64,000 bases of DNA from Modicisalibacter sp049808615 (GCF_049808615.1 NZ_JBNCAN010000001.1:1-64000); one strand, 5' to 3'. Counted from the stretch's first letter, positions 8,545 through 17,357 are shown. Numbers and translations are program-made. Notes: generated by a model not told the origin, from the letters alone.

Positions 8545-8653
8545 CGGTTGAAATCCGCGCAATCTCCACCAATAGTTAAAGAGGGAAGTGAAGCGGCAGA
8601 TCGTCATTGCCGAATACCCCATAACTAAAATGGATTTTATAAGGAGCGACATC

Positions 8654-9358
8654 ATGACCTTGCGCACACCGCTTAATCACGCGCTCACAACGGCTCTCAT
8701 CGCAGGGGGACTCACGTTTGGTGGAACCGCACTTGCACAACCTCAGGGGCTCTACTCCGCCGATGAACTGACCGACGCCGAGGTATTCACCAGCCAAAAT
8801 GCCGACAAACCCGTCGGTGAGGTAGAAGACGTCCTGCTCGATGAAAACATGCAGGTGCATTCACTGGTCATCGATACCAGCGAGTTTCTCGACTTTGGTC
8901 AGAAGCAACACATCGTCGAAACCGGCAAGTTCACCGTCGAGACCATGAACGGCGACGACAAGGACGAGGTGGAGTACAAGGTCACCGTCGAAATGACCGA
9001 GGACGAGATCGCGCAACAACCCGAATACACCGATGACTGGTGGGCCGACACTCAGAAAAAGGCCGTGGATGCCTGGGAAGAGACCAAGAAGACCGCGGCC
9101 AGCGCTTGGGAAAGCACCAAGGCGGCCACGGCTAACGTACTCAATAGCGCCGGCGATGCATTGAGCGAAGCCGGTAACGAAACCGAGCAGGCGGCCGAGA
9201 ACGCTGCAAACGAAACCGAGCAGGCGGCGGAATCTGCCGGCAACAAGGCTGAGCAGGCGGGTGACGAGGTCGTCAATGAGACTCAGCAGGCGACCGACGC
9301 CGCCGGTGACAAGGCCGAGCAAGCCGGTGAGGAAATCGATCAGGAAACCAACAACTGA
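8654..9358 (+). CDS. exported PRC-barrel protein with Ala/Glu-rich LEA-like tail
   Basis: 234 residues. A signal peptide (residues 1-29, ending ALA before Gln) is followed by a PRC-barrel-like domain at about 33-115 (VFTSQNADKPVGEVEDVLLD). Then comes a long helical tail in which NETEQAAE/NKAEQAGDE units of roughly 11-15 residues repeat, as in LEA-type stress proteins. The start ATG follows a clear AAGGAG. The tail is highly charged and likely an extended amphipathic helix in the periplasm or attached to the envelope. Such proteins are common in halophiles and biofilm formers; protection against osmotic or desiccation stress is a guess. A strong terminator follows the gene. Confidence 0.75.
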   Translation: MTLRTPLNHALTTALIAGGLTFGGTALAQPQGLYSADELTDAEVFTSQNADKPVGEVEDVLLDENMQVHSLVIDTSEFLDFGQKQHIVETGKFTVETMNGDDKDEVEYKVTVEMTEDEIAQQPEYTDDWWADTQKKAVDAWEETKKTAASAWESTKAATANVLNSAGDALSEAGNETEQAAENAANETEQAAESAGNKAEQAGDEVVNETQQATDAAGDKAEQAGEEIDQETNN

Positions 9359-9384
9359 TTCGATTTCATCGCGTTTCCTCTCTC

Positions 9385-9411
9385 ATGCCCGGTCCTCGAC
9401 CGGGCATTTTT
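9385..9411 (+). terminator. intrinsic terminator of the PRC-barrel gene
   Basis: ATGCCCGGTC (9385-9394) pairs with GACCGGGCAT (9398-9407) around a three-base loop and runs into a T-tract. It sits between the convergent PRC-barrel gene and ABC exporter gene. Confidence 0.85.
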
Positions 9412-9443
9412 GATTCCGGCTAGCGCTCTTGCCTAGCGCAATC

Positions 9444-11240
9444 TCACGCCAGCGGGACGTCTTCGGCCCTGGCCTGCCCCGTTTGCACCTGCCACTGCAT
9501 AGCATAGTAGCCCTGGTTATCCAGCAACTGGGCATGGGTACCCCGCTCCACGACCCGCCCCTGATGAATCACGGCAATTTGATCGGCATGCACGATGGTG
9601 GACAGCCGGTGGGCGATCATGATCACCGTGCGATCGTGGGCGATGCGCCGCAGAGAGCGCTGTATGGCCGCTTCGGTCTCGTTGTCCACGGCGCTGGTGG
9701 CCTCGTCCAGCACCAGGATGGGGGAGTTCTTGAGCAGCGCCCGGGCCAGGGACAAGCGCTGACGCTGGCCGCCGGAAAGCCTTACCCCGCGCTCGCCCAC
9801 CGGCGTGTCGAGCCCCAGCGGCAAGGTGCGAATGAACTCCCAGGCCTCGGCGGTACGCGCCGCCTCGATAATCTCTTCCGGGGTCGCCTCGGGTCGGGCG
9901 TAGGCGATGTTGTCGCGGATCGAGCCCTCGAACAGGTAGACATCCTGGCTGACCAGGCCGATGGCACGCCGCAGGGATGCGAGGCTGACCGCGTCGATGG
10001 GCTGTCCATCGATCCGCACCTGGCCCTGGTCGGGATCGTAGAAGCGCAGCAGCAGCTTGATCAGCGTCGACTTGCCCGACCCCGTGGCGCCCACCAGGGC
10101 CAGGGTATGCCCCGCAGGCACCTGCAGGTCGATCGCCTCGACGCCACCGCCGGTGTCGGCATAGCGGAAACCAATGCCTTCGAAGGTGACCTCGCCGCGC
10201 ACGGGGTCGGTCAGGGGTGTGTCGCTCTCGTCCTTGACCCGGATGGGCACGCCGAGCAGATCGAGGATGCGGCGCGTGCTGGCCATGGCGCGTTCGAACA
10301 GGTCGATGACCTGGGCCAGGCCGGTCAGCGGCCACAACAGGCGCTGGGTCAGGAACACCAGCACCCCGTAGGCCCCCACGTTCAGATCACCCTGCAAGGC
10401 CTGCATGCCGCCCACCGTGAAAGTTGCCAGGAAGCCGGCCAGAATGGCCATGCGAATCACCGGAATGAAGGCCGAACTGATGCGGATCGCCCGGCGATTG
10501 GCTTCGACATACGCCTCGCTGGCATGGCGCAGCCGCTCGGCCTCGCGGGCTTCCGCGGTGAAGCTCTTGATGGTGGCGATGCCACTCAGGTTGTTGGAGA
10601 GCCGACTGGAAAGCTCCCCCACCCGCTCGCGCACCGCGTTGTAGAGTGGCCCGGCCTTGCGCTGGAAATAGAAGGCGCCCCAGATGATCAGCGGAATCGG
10701 GGTGAAGGCCAGCAGGGCGATCAGCGGCGAGATCACGAAGAACACCGCCCCTACCGCGACCACCGTCACGCCGACCTGGATCATCGCGTTGGCGCCGCCA
10801 TCCAGGAAACGCTCGAGCTGGTTGACGTCGTCGTTCATGGTCGCCACCAGTTGGCCCGAGCTGCGCGATTCGAAGAAGCCCATGTCCAGGCGCTGCACGT
10901 GCTCGTAGGCGTCCTGGCGCAGGTCGGCCTGCAACCGCTGGGCCAGGTTGCGCCAGAGGATCTGATAGAGATACTCGAACAGCGACTCGCCGGCCCAGAT
11001 GAAGAAGGTCAGCACCCCCAGCGCCAGGATCTGCTCCCGGGCCGAGGTGAAGCCCAGGGCCGCAACGAAACTCTCTTCCTGGTTGACCACCACGTCGATG
11101 GCCACCCCGATCAAAATCTCCGGGGCGATATCGAACAGCTTGTTGATGATGGAACAGATCGTTGCCGCGATGATCCGGGGTCGATAGCCCCGGGCATAGC
11201 GCAACAAGCGTCCCAAGGCCTGGAAACTGGTGGTAGTCAT
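9444..11240 (-). CDS. ABC exporter, fused membrane and ATPase domains
   Basis: 598 residues of the half-transporter type that works as a dimer in the inner membrane. Residues 1-310 carry six membrane helices of the ABC type I exporter fold. The ATPase follows, with Walker A GATGSGKSTL, Q-loop (LVSQDVYLFEGSI), signature LSGGQRQRL, Walker B ILVLDEATSA and the H-loop (MIAHRLST). The start at 11240 (MTTTSFQAL) is preceded by AGGG. It lacks the N-terminal peptidase-like domain common in RTX exporters and no membrane fusion protein is adjacent, so I do not assign it to the RTX protein at 5.5 kb. The substrate is unknown; drugs or lipids are usual for the family. Confidence 0.9.
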   Translation of the reverse strand: MTTTSFQALGRLLRYARGYRPRIIAATICSIINKLFDIAPEILIGVAIDVVVNQEESFVAALGFTSAREQILALGVLTFFIWAGESLFEYLYQILWRNLAQRLQADLRQDAYEHVQRLDMGFFESRSSGQLVATMNDDVNQLERFLDGGANAMIQVGVTVVAVGAVFFVISPLIALLAFTPIPLIIWGAFYFQRKAGPLYNAVRERVGELSSRLSNNLSGIATIKSFTAEAREAERLRHASEAYVEANRRAIRISSAFIPVIRMAILAGFLATFTVGGMQALQGDLNVGAYGVLVFLTQRLLWPLTGLAQVIDLFERAMASTRRILDLLGVPIRVKDESDTPLTDPVRGEVTFEGIGFRYADTGGGVEAIDLQVPAGHTLALVGATGSGKSTLIKLLLRFYDPDQGQVRIDGQPIDAVSLASLRRAIGLVSQDVYLFEGSIRDNIAYARPEATPEEIIEAARTAEAWEFIRTLPLGLDTPVGERGVRLSGGQRQRLSLARALLKNSPILVLDEATSAVDNETEAAIQRSLRRIAHDRTVIMIAHRLSTIVHADQIAVIHQGRVVERGTHAQLLDNQGYYAMQWQVQTGQARAEDVPLA

Positions 11241-11364
11241 CGGCGAGGCCCTGTATCGGAAAGCACTCAAGGATAGCGGAAACCTTCACGATGCCCAACA
11301 CGACAGCCCGCCGATGCCTGCTGTAAGCTGGCCTACTTTCATCCATCGTCATTGGAGGGCCTTC

Positions 11365-12513
11365 ATGAAGATCACCCGACTCAAAACCTGGCAGGTACCG
11401 CCGCGCTGGCTGTTCCTGAAGATCGAGACCGACAGCGGCTGCTATGGCTGGGGCGAGCCGGTCATCGAGGGGCGCGCCAATACCGTCGAGGCCGCGGTGC
11501 ACGAACTGGCGGATTACCTGGTCGGCCAGGACCCGCACCGCATCGAACACCTGTGGAATACCCTGTATCGCGCTGGCTTTTATCGCGGCGGCCCGATCCT
11601 GATGTCCGCCATCGCCGGTATCGACCAGGCCCTGTGGGATCTCAAGGGCCGCGATCTCGGTGTGCCCGTGCACCAGCTGCTGGGCGGCGCGGTACGGGAC
11701 AGGATGCGCATGTATGCCTGGACCGGCGGCGATCGCCCCTCTGATGTGGGCGCCGGCGCCAAGGCGCTGGTCGATCAGGGCTTCACCGCCTTCAAGATGA
11801 ACGGCACTCCGGAGCTTGCCATCGTCGACTCCCACAAGAAAGTCGACGAAGCCGTGGCCCGGGTCGCCGAGGCCCGCGAGGCGGTGGGCCCGGATGTCGG
11901 TATCGGCATCGATTTTCACGGCCGTGTGCACCGCCCCATGGCCAAGGCGTTGCTTCGCGAGCTCGAGCCCTTCCACCCGATGTTCGTCGAGGAACCGGTG
12001 GCCCCGGAACACTTACCCTGCCTCAAGCAGATCGCCGGCGGCCTGGGCTACCCGATCGCCACCGGCGAACGCCTGCACACACGCTTTCAGTTCCGCGACC
12101 TGCTCGCCGAAGGCATGGTCGACGTCATCCAGCCCGATCTCTCTCATTGCGGCGGCATCAGCGAGGGATTGAAGATCGCCACCCTGGCCTCGGCCCATGA
12201 TGTCGCCCTGGCACCCCACTGCCCGCTCGGCCCGCTGACCCTGGCCGCGTCGCTGCAATTGGATGCGGTGTGTCACAACGCCTTCATCCAGGAGCAGAGC
12301 ATGGGTATTCACTACAATCAGGACAACGACGTGCTCGACTATCTGGTCGACAAGTCGGCGCTGGCCATCGAGAAAGGCTTCTGCGCCATTCCCCAGGGGC
12401 CGGGGCTCGGCGTGGAGATCGACGAGGCGTTTGTGGAGGAGCGTGCCCAGGTCGGGCATCGCTGGCGCAATCCGGTTTGGACGCATGAAGACGGCTCTAT
12501 CGCCGAATGGTAA
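11365..12513 (+). CDS. dgoD: D-galactonate dehydratase-type enolase
   Basis: Enolase-superfamily enzyme of 382 residues, as expected for DgoD, which converts D-galactonate to 2-keto-3-deoxygalactonate. Metal and catalytic residues are visible: Asp and His in IGIDFHGRVH, Glu in VEEPV, Glu in IATGERL, Asp in QPDLSHCGG and His in APHCPLGP. The C-terminal NPVWTHEDGSIAEW is characteristic of galactonate dehydratases. GGAGG precedes the ATG. It heads a plus-strand cluster with an SDR dehydrogenase and an SMP-30 lactonase, which would supply the aldonate from the sugar. The exact sugar acid (galactonate or a relative) is inferred from similarity. No kinase, aldolase or transporter gene is adjacent. 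Confidence 0.85.
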   Translation: MKITRLKTWQVPPRWLFLKIETDSGCYGWGEPVIEGRANTVEAAVHELADYLVGQDPHRIEHLWNTLYRAGFYRGGPILMSAIAGIDQALWDLKGRDLGVPVHQLLGGAVRDRMRMYAWTGGDRPSDVGAGAKALVDQGFTAFKMNGTPELAIVDSHKKVDEAVARVAEAREAVGPDVGIGIDFHGRVHRPMAKALLRELEPFHPMFVEEPVAPEHLPCLKQIAGGLGYPIATGERLHTRFQFRDLLAEGMVDVIQPDLSHCGGISEGLKIATLASAHDVALAPHCPLGPLTLAASLQLDAVCHNAFIQEQSMGIHYNQDNDVLDYLVDKSALAIEKGFCAIPQGPGLGVEIDEAFVEERAQVGHRWRNPVWTHEDGSIAEW

Positions 12514-12554
12514 GTCACGATCTGCTACGTGTCGGCCATACATCGTTAAATTTG

Positions 12555-12640
12555 GGCTCAGAATGCTCATTTACTAAAGTAAACTCCGCCTCTTCGCCCG
12601 AATTTGCCTTGTCTGGCTCTAACTCGCGAGATCGTGAGTG
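12555..12640. other. unexplained intergenic segment with a TTTAC/GTAAA dyad
   Basis: The 156 bases between dgoD and the SDR gene hold TTTAC at 12570-12574 and its complement GTAAA at 12579-12583 around TAAA, followed by a C-rich stretch and ACTCGCGAGATCGTGAG. The segment is less GC-biased than its neighbours and has no credible gene. It resembles dispersed intergenic sequence rather than a terminator, and it lies between two genes expected to share a transcript. Confidence 0.3.
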
Positions 12641-12669
12641 GGTAAAGTTTCTAAAGGAGTAGGCAAACC

Positions 12670-13440
12670 ATGGCATTTTCATTTGAAACGCTGCAGTTTC
12701 CGGATCTAAAAGGCGCGAGCGTCTTCATCACCGGGGGTGGCTCGGGCATCGGCGCCGCCCTGACCGAGGGCTTCCTCTCCCAGAGGGCGCGGGTGGCCTT
12801 CGTGGGCCTCTCGGACGCCACGCCCTTCTGCGACGAGATGGAGCAGAAGCACGGCATTCGCCCGCTGTTCATCCGCTGCGACATTCGTGACATCGAGGCA
12901 CTGCGTACGGCCATCGACCAGGCCCGCAAGGCTCACGGCCCGATTCAGGTGCTGGTCAACAACGCCGCCCGGGATACTCGCCACACGCTGGACGAGTGGG
13001 GTGTCGAGGAGTGGGACGACTCCATCGCCACCAACCTGCGCCCGCAATTCTTCAGCGCTCAGGCGGTATCCCAGGGCATGCGCGAACTCGGGGGTGGCGC
13101 CATCATCAACCTGTCCTCGAACTCCTATCTGCTCGGCAATGCCGGCTATCCTGCTTATGTCACCGCCAAGGCCGGCATCATGGGCATGACCAGGGCCCTG
13201 GCCCGGGAGCTTGGGCCTGACAACATCCGCGTCAATTGCCTGATCCCCGGCTGGGTGATGACCGACCGCCAGCGCGAGCTGTGGGTCAACGACAAGGATC
13301 TGCAGGAGTGCCTGGATCAGCAGTGCCTGAAGGAAACCATAGCGGTGGAAGACATGATCGGCCCCTGTCTCTTTCTGGCCTCCCAGGCATCCAGGATGAT
13401 GACCGGCCAGGAGCTGGTCATCGATGGAGGCCGGGCGTGA
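12670..13440 (+). CDS. short-chain sugar dehydrogenase (probable aldose 1-dehydrogenase)
   Basis: A classical SDR of 256 residues. The nucleotide-binding TGGGSGIG is at about 20-27, then VLVNNAA, the Ser in INLSSNS, the catalytic pair in YPAYVTAK, and a C-terminal VIDGGRA. In this setting it probably oxidises galactose, arabinose or a similar aldose to the lactone, which the next gene would open and the upstream DgoD-like enzyme dehydrate. AAGGAG lies upstream of the ATG at the right distance. The stop overlaps the next start (GTGA), a sign of coupled translation. The sugar specificity cannot be read from the sequence. Confidence 0.83.
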   Translation: MAFSFETLQFPDLKGASVFITGGGSGIGAALTEGFLSQRARVAFVGLSDATPFCDEMEQKHGIRPLFIRCDIRDIEALRTAIDQARKAHGPIQVLVNNAARDTRHTLDEWGVEEWDDSIATNLRPQFFSAQAVSQGMRELGGGAIINLSSNSYLLGNAGYPAYVTAKAGIMGMTRALARELGPDNIRVNCLIPGWVMTDRQRELWVNDKDLQECLDQQCLKETIAVEDMIGPCLFLASQASRMMTGQELVIDGGRA

Positions 13441-14315
13441 GTATCTATGAGGCCAAACAAGCCCTGGCCTGCGGCTGCGAACTAGGCGAAGGACCGCAGT
13501 GGCATGCCGCCAGCGGGCGGCTCTACTGGTGCGATATCTTGAGCGGGCGACTGCACTGGCTGGCGCCGGAAAGCGGCGAGCATGGCCACACTGACTTCGG
13601 CTACTGCATTTCCCTTGCCGCGCAGATGGCGGATGGTGATGTGCTGGTGGTGGGTGAAACCGCCCTCGAGCGTTTCGATCCAGCTTCCGGGAGGCGCGAG
13701 CACCTATTCGACTTCGAGGCGGATAATCCCATCACCCGCTCCAACGATGGTCGCATCGATCGTCACGGCAGCCTGTGGCTTTCCAGCATGGGCAAGGCGG
13801 CGGAAGCCGGGGCCGGCAGCCTGTATCGCCTACATCTCGGTGAACTGGTCAAGCTGCGCACGGGCCTGACCATCCCCAATGCGCTCTGCTTTTCGCCCCA
13901 GGCTGACTGCGCCTATTTCGCCGATACGGCATTCGGAATCGTCTACCGCTGGGCGCTGGACAGCGAAGGCTGGCCCCAGGGCGAGCCGGCGCCCTGGGCC
14001 GACTTTTCCGAAAAGGATGGCAACCCGGATGGCGCGGTCATCGATAGGGAAGGCGCGATGTGGCTGGCACTGTGGGGGGCCGGCAAGGTCGTGCGCCTGG
14101 CGGGGGACGCCAGCATCATCGACGAGATCAGTCTGCCGACCGCCCAGCCTTCCTGCCCTGCCTTTGGCGGCGAGCATCTGGATCGGCTCTATATCACCAC
14201 TGCCCGGGAAGGCATGGACACCACCCAACGCGAACGAGAACCCATGGCCGGCGATCTATTCATGTTGGAGCTCAAGATCCCTGGACTGGTCGAACCGCCA
14301 CTGCGCTTGAGCTGA
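13437..14315 (+). CDS. SMP-30/gluconolactonase family lactonase
   Basis: A 292-residue six-bladed propeller lactonase that hydrolyses sugar lactones. Metal-binding residues of the family are present: Glu in CELGEGPQW, Asn in TRSNDGRID, Asn in IPNALCFSP and Asp in GNPDGAVID. The start is a GTG sharing three bases with the dehydrogenase stop, so it is the last gene of the sugar cluster. It would convert the lactone made by the SDR enzyme to the aldonate used by the DgoD-like dehydratase. A hairpin at 14340-14373 follows. Confidence 0.85.
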   Translation: MSIYEAKQALACGCELGEGPQWHAASGRLYWCDILSGRLHWLAPESGEHGHTDFGYCISLAAQMADGDVLVVGETALERFDPASGRREHLFDFEADNPITRSNDGRIDRHGSLWLSSMGKAAEAGAGSLYRLHLGELVKLRTGLTIPNALCFSPQADCAYFADTAFGIVYRWALDSEGWPQGEPAPWADFSEKDGNPDGAVIDREGAMWLALWGAGKVVRLAGDASIIDEISLPTAQPSCPAFGGEHLDRLYITTAREGMDTTQREREPMAGDLFMLELKIPGLVEPPLRLS

Positions 14316-14339
14316 ATGTTCAAGTCCACCAAGAAAACA

Positions 14340-14373
14340 GAAAGGGTAAGCCGAACAGCCGACTTACCCTTTC
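14340..14373 (+). terminator. hairpin after the sugar cluster
   Basis: GAAAGGGTAAG (14340-14350) and CTTACCCTTTC (14363-14373) are perfect complements with a 12-base loop. It lies between the convergent lactonase and pyridoxamine-oxidase-like genes. The T content is confined to the arm ends, so it may act in both directions but is not a strong terminator. Confidence 0.6.
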
Positions 14374-14411
14374 ACGTTGTGACAAATTAGTGGCAATAAA
14401 GCGTCAGTATC

Positions 14412-14894
14412 TCAACCGAATTTTTCGTTCTCGCCCATATCCGGCGTCTTCTCCGTCATGTTGGCCTTGGCGATCTCGTAAAGCTGGAAGGTCTTGCTTT
14501 CCTTGGCCTTCCAGTGCTCACCCATTTGAATCTTGATTTCCATGAGAGCGACGTCCGGGTCTTCCTTGCCTTGCGGAAACCAGGCGCCCACGAACGGATT
14601 CCAGTACTTGTCGATCAATTCCCGATTATCGGTCAGGTTGGCCGTACCGGAGAGCGACACGTAGATCCCCTCTTCCTGATCGGAGAAACTCAAGCAGACA
14701 GCGCTGTCTGTCTTCGCTTCAATGACCTTTTCGGCACTACGCTTGGTAAAGAACCACAGCGTGCCGTCGTATTCATCCTGCACCAAATGCATCGGTCTGG
14801 CCCGGGGCATATCGCCATCCTCGGTCACCAGCATGCCAACTTTGATGTCTTTGATCATGTTCCATATCTTTTGCTTATGCTCAGGACTGGACAT
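14412..14894 (-). CDS. pyridoxamine 5'-phosphate oxidase-like general stress protein
   Basis: 160 residues from the ATG at 14894 (MSSPEHKQKIW), which has AAGGAG ten bases upstream. The protein matches the split-barrel flavin-binding family of general stress protein 26: an N-terminal helix, then VGMLVTEDGD, RARPM, a TLWFFTKRSAEKV strand and helix, and a YVSLSGTANL strand. These proteins bind FMN or related cofactors; the reaction is mostly unknown. It stands alone, transcribed away from the gene at 15150. Confidence 0.75.
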   Translation of the reverse strand: MSSPEHKQKIWNMIKDIKVGMLVTEDGDMPRARPMHLVQDEYDGTLWFFTKRSAEKVIEAKTDSAVCLSFSDQEEGIYVSLSGTANLTDNRELIDKYWNPFVGAWFPQGKEDPDVALMEIKIQMGEHWKAKESKTFQLYEIAKANMTEKTPDMGENEKFG

Positions 14895-15149
14895 AGCAAC
14901 CAAACTCCTTGTCTGATTCGAATAACGACATTCACCCTAACAAAGCCTCTGCGAGCTTCGCAAACACACCCGCAGTTGCCAAGAATCATGTAATTTCAAG
15001 ATAGTAACGAATCTTCCGGGCGTCGAGTGTCGAATAGTGGCCTGAAGTCTCGCCACGACTTTGCTCCGAGATAAATCGCTTTGCCGCGACTGCGTATACC
15101 ATGAACCGCTACTCATCCTCGATCCTCGATCCACGACCCAGGAAAAACC

Positions 15150-15896
15150 ATGTTCGGCTGGTTATCACAACATTCGGAGATTTTGGGAATTTTCACCGGC
15201 CTCGCCTCGATCATCATCTGGCTGGGTTTCTCTCAAGCGCTTTTCATGGAAATGCGTCGACGCCGGCACCCGCGCTTGCTCATCAACAGCGGCAAGAAAA
15301 AGAATACCGAGGCGCTCTGTATCATCAGCAACATGAGCGACGAACCGGTGTTCATCGAATACGTCATCGCCGAACTCGATACTTCCCAGGGCGTTATCAT
15401 TCAGGATGTAACCAGCTACGAGACCGATACATCGGATAATTCGTCAGAAGAAACCGCGAGCAGTAGCGGCGCTCCAGACCTGGACCCGCAAAACAGCCAC
15501 CAAGGCCCGCTCGATGCGGATGATTTCATTCATATCGGCACCTTCGATCGACTGATCAAGCGACTGGCGCGCGGTGCCGGTATTGAAATGCAGGGCCACC
15601 GGCCTCAAGGCGATATACATTTTCGCAGCCTAACCATTCGCCTCATCGCCCTCTACGGTCCAGAGGATCTGCCGATCGCCGCCGAACGACGCATCAAGCT
15701 TATTCACAAGACCGATTACTGCGCCCTCAATCCTTTATCCCCCGACACACACCAATTCATCAAGCGCTGGCAACGTTATCGTGTGCGCCGATGGATCAAG
15801 CAGATCAATGATCGGAACCTCTCTTCCCCGACCTGGCGTGATGTCGACACGCGCCAAAGCAAAAAGGCCAACGAATCCGACGCGTCCACCGGCTAA
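15150..15896 (+). CDS. hypothetical protein with one N-terminal membrane helix
   Basis: 248 residues, not recognised. Residues 10-31 (LGIFTGLASIIIWLGFSQALF) form one membrane segment followed by a basic patch (MRRRRH), so the bulk should face the cytoplasm. A strand-rich region follows (CIISNMSDEPVFIEYVIAEL), then an acidic, serine-rich, probably disordered stretch at about 88-130. A second folded part ends in a very basic helix (RWQRYRVRRWIKQIN). The acidic loop is typical of halophile proteins. No neighbour suggests a function. Confidence 0.6.
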   Translation: MFGWLSQHSEILGIFTGLASIIIWLGFSQALFMEMRRRRHPRLLINSGKKKNTEALCIISNMSDEPVFIEYVIAELDTSQGVIIQDVTSYETDTSDNSSEETASSSGAPDLDPQNSHQGPLDADDFIHIGTFDRLIKRLARGAGIEMQGHRPQGDIHFRSLTIRLIALYGPEDLPIAAERRIKLIHKTDYCALNPLSPDTHQFIKRWQRYRVRRWIKQINDRNLSSPTWRDVDTRQSKKANESDASTG

Positions 15897-16081
15897 CCTT
15901 TTGGATCATTCATCGACTGGTGCCTGTAAGGTTTCAATCCATTGCCCGACGAATTATCAGGACGCATTGAAGGGTCCCGAGGCAGAAATCGATAGGTATG
16001 CCTGGAGGATGGAATGCCTCAACGTGGTGATCGCATCGAGATGCGAACCACAATAAAAAACCGTTACTTATGAGGTGTCCC

Positions 16082-16303
16082 ATGAAGATCGCAATATTGA
16101 CCGCTTCTCTACTCGCGTCACTCCTGTTGACCGGCTCGGCCTTGGCCATGGACTCGGTCGCCATCCAACAGAAGATGGCCGAGATCAGCCAGCAGACGGA
16201 ACAGGCCACCAAGTCCGGAACGTCTCGCGTCGAAGCGCTGGAACAGCAGGTCGCGGAACTGGAAGAACTGATCCGGATGATGGCCGAGGAAGAACAGGGA
16301 TAA
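16082..16303 (+). CDS. small exported coiled-coil protein
   Basis: 73 residues. A signal peptide (residues 1-22, ending ALA before Met) is followed by a single heptad-patterned helix with VEALEQQVAELEELI, a likely periplasmic coiled coil. The ATG at 16082 has GAGGTG upstream; an earlier in-frame start at 16070 is not needed. I do not recognise the family; short periplasmic helical proteins of this kind often oligomerise. The gene ends 25 bases before a strong terminator. Confidence 0.6.
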   Translation: MKIAILTASLLASLLLTGSALAMDSVAIQQKMAEISQQTEQATKSGTSRVEALEQQVAELEELIRMMAEEEQG

Positions 16304-16327
16304 GCGCTGGCATCCCCCTCCCCACGC

Positions 16328-16354
16328 AAAAAGGCCTGCTCGAGCAGGCCTTTT
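16328..16354. terminator. bidirectional intrinsic terminator
   Basis: AAGGCCTGCT and its complement AGCAGGCCTT form a perfect stem at 16329-16354, flanked by an A-run on the left and a T-run on the right. It can serve both the plus-strand coiled-coil gene and the minus-strand liv operon, whose last gene ends at 16372. Confidence 0.88.
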
Positions 16355-16371
16355 CCATGATAGCCGCGACA

Positions 16372-17355
16372 TCACTTGAAGTTGCGTTTTACCAGCTTCT
16401 GCAGCTCGCCGATGATGCCGCTGCGAAAGCTCAGCACGCAGAGCACGAAGATCGCCCCGAGAATCACGCTGACCCAGTCGCCAAGCGGCGATTGCGACAG
16501 CTGATGCTGCAGGCCGATCACCAGACTGGCCCCCACCAACGGCCCGAGCAGCGTGCCGACACCGCCCAGCAACGTCATCAGGATCACCTCCCCGGACATG
16601 TGCCAGTGCGCATCCCCCAGAGAGGCCAGTTGGAAGACCAGGGTCTTGGTCGCACCGGCCAACCCGGCAAGCCCTGCCGAAATCACGAAGGCCACCAGCT
16701 TGTAGGTGTCGGTGTCGTAGCCCAGTGAAACCGCCCGGGGCTCGTTCTCGCGGATCGCCTTGAGCACCTGGCCGAAGGGAGAATGCACGGTGCGCTGGAT
16801 CAGGGCAAAGCCCAGCACGAAGACAGCGAACACGAAGTAGTACAGCGCCAGGTTGCTCTGCAGGCTGAACAGCCCGAACAGCTTGCCGCGAGGCACGCCG
16901 TGCAGACCATCCTCGCCCCCGGTGAACGGCGCCTGAATGAAAAAGAAGAACATCATCTGCGCCAGGGCCAACGTGATCATGGCGAAGTAGATACCCTGGC
17001 GGCGAATCGCCAGAATGCCGAACAGCATGCCCAATACCGCCGAACCCAGTGTGCCTATCAGGATACCCAGCTCCGGGGTCAGCCCCGGATAGGTCGAAAG
17101 CAGGAACCCCGTGATGTAGGCGCCGGTGGCCAGGAACGCGGCATGACCGAAGGAGAGAAGCCCCGCAAAGCCGAGCAGCAGGTTGAAGGCACTGGCAAAC
17201 AGCGCGAAACAGAGAATCTTCATTAAAAACACGGGATAGGCGACGAAAGGCGCCACCAGCCCCAGCACGATCAATCCGACATACAGCAGGCCCAGGCGGC
17301 GCCGGGCCGAACGCTGCCTTGCCGCGGTCACCCTGGGGGAATCACTCATGGCCAT
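16372..17355 (-). CDS. livM: branched-chain amino acid-type ABC permease LivM
   Basis: 327 residues with about ten hydrophobic segments and the LivM signature region (FLATGAYITGFLL, and LKAIRENEPRAVSLGYDT as the cytoplasmic coupling motif). It pairs with LivH to form the membrane channel of a HAAT-family importer. The ATG at 17355 has AGGAGG seven bases upstream; ATG codons at 17361 and 17349 are alternatives. It follows livH with a close junction and is the last gene of the operon. The substrate is not certain; family members carry branched-chain amino acids, amides or aromatic acids. Confidence 0.9.
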   Translation of the reverse strand: MAMSDSPRVTAARQRSARRRLGLLYVGLIVLGLVAPFVAYPVFLMKILCFALFASAFNLLLGFAGLLSFGHAAFLATGAYITGFLLSTYPGLTPELGILIGTLGSAVLGMLFGILAIRRQGIYFAMITLALAQMMFFFFIQAPFTGGEDGLHGVPRGKLFGLFSLQSNLALYYFVFAVFVLGFALIQRTVHSPFGQVLKAIRENEPRAVSLGYDTDTYKLVAFVISAGLAGLAGATKTLVFQLASLGDAHWHMSGEVILMTLLGGVGTLLGPLVGASLVIGLQHQLSQSPLGDWVSVILGAIFVLCVLSFRSGIIGELQKLVKRNFK

Positions 17356-17357
17356 GG

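Noticed and set aside
9444..11240. ABC exporter as the type I secretion ATPase for the RTX protein
   Set aside because: It lacks the peptidase-like N-terminal domain and a membrane fusion partner, and is convergent rather than co-transcribed.
9429..11276. 615-codon plus-strand frame opposite the ABC exporter
   Set aside because: The minus strand encodes all ABC motifs. The opposite frame is rich in Gln/His/Arg/Gly from antisense codons and has no motif.
10387..12012. 541-codon minus-strand frame across dgoD and the ABC exporter gene start
   Set aside because: It crosses two genes with strong family motifs and mixes unrelated compositions; a shadow.
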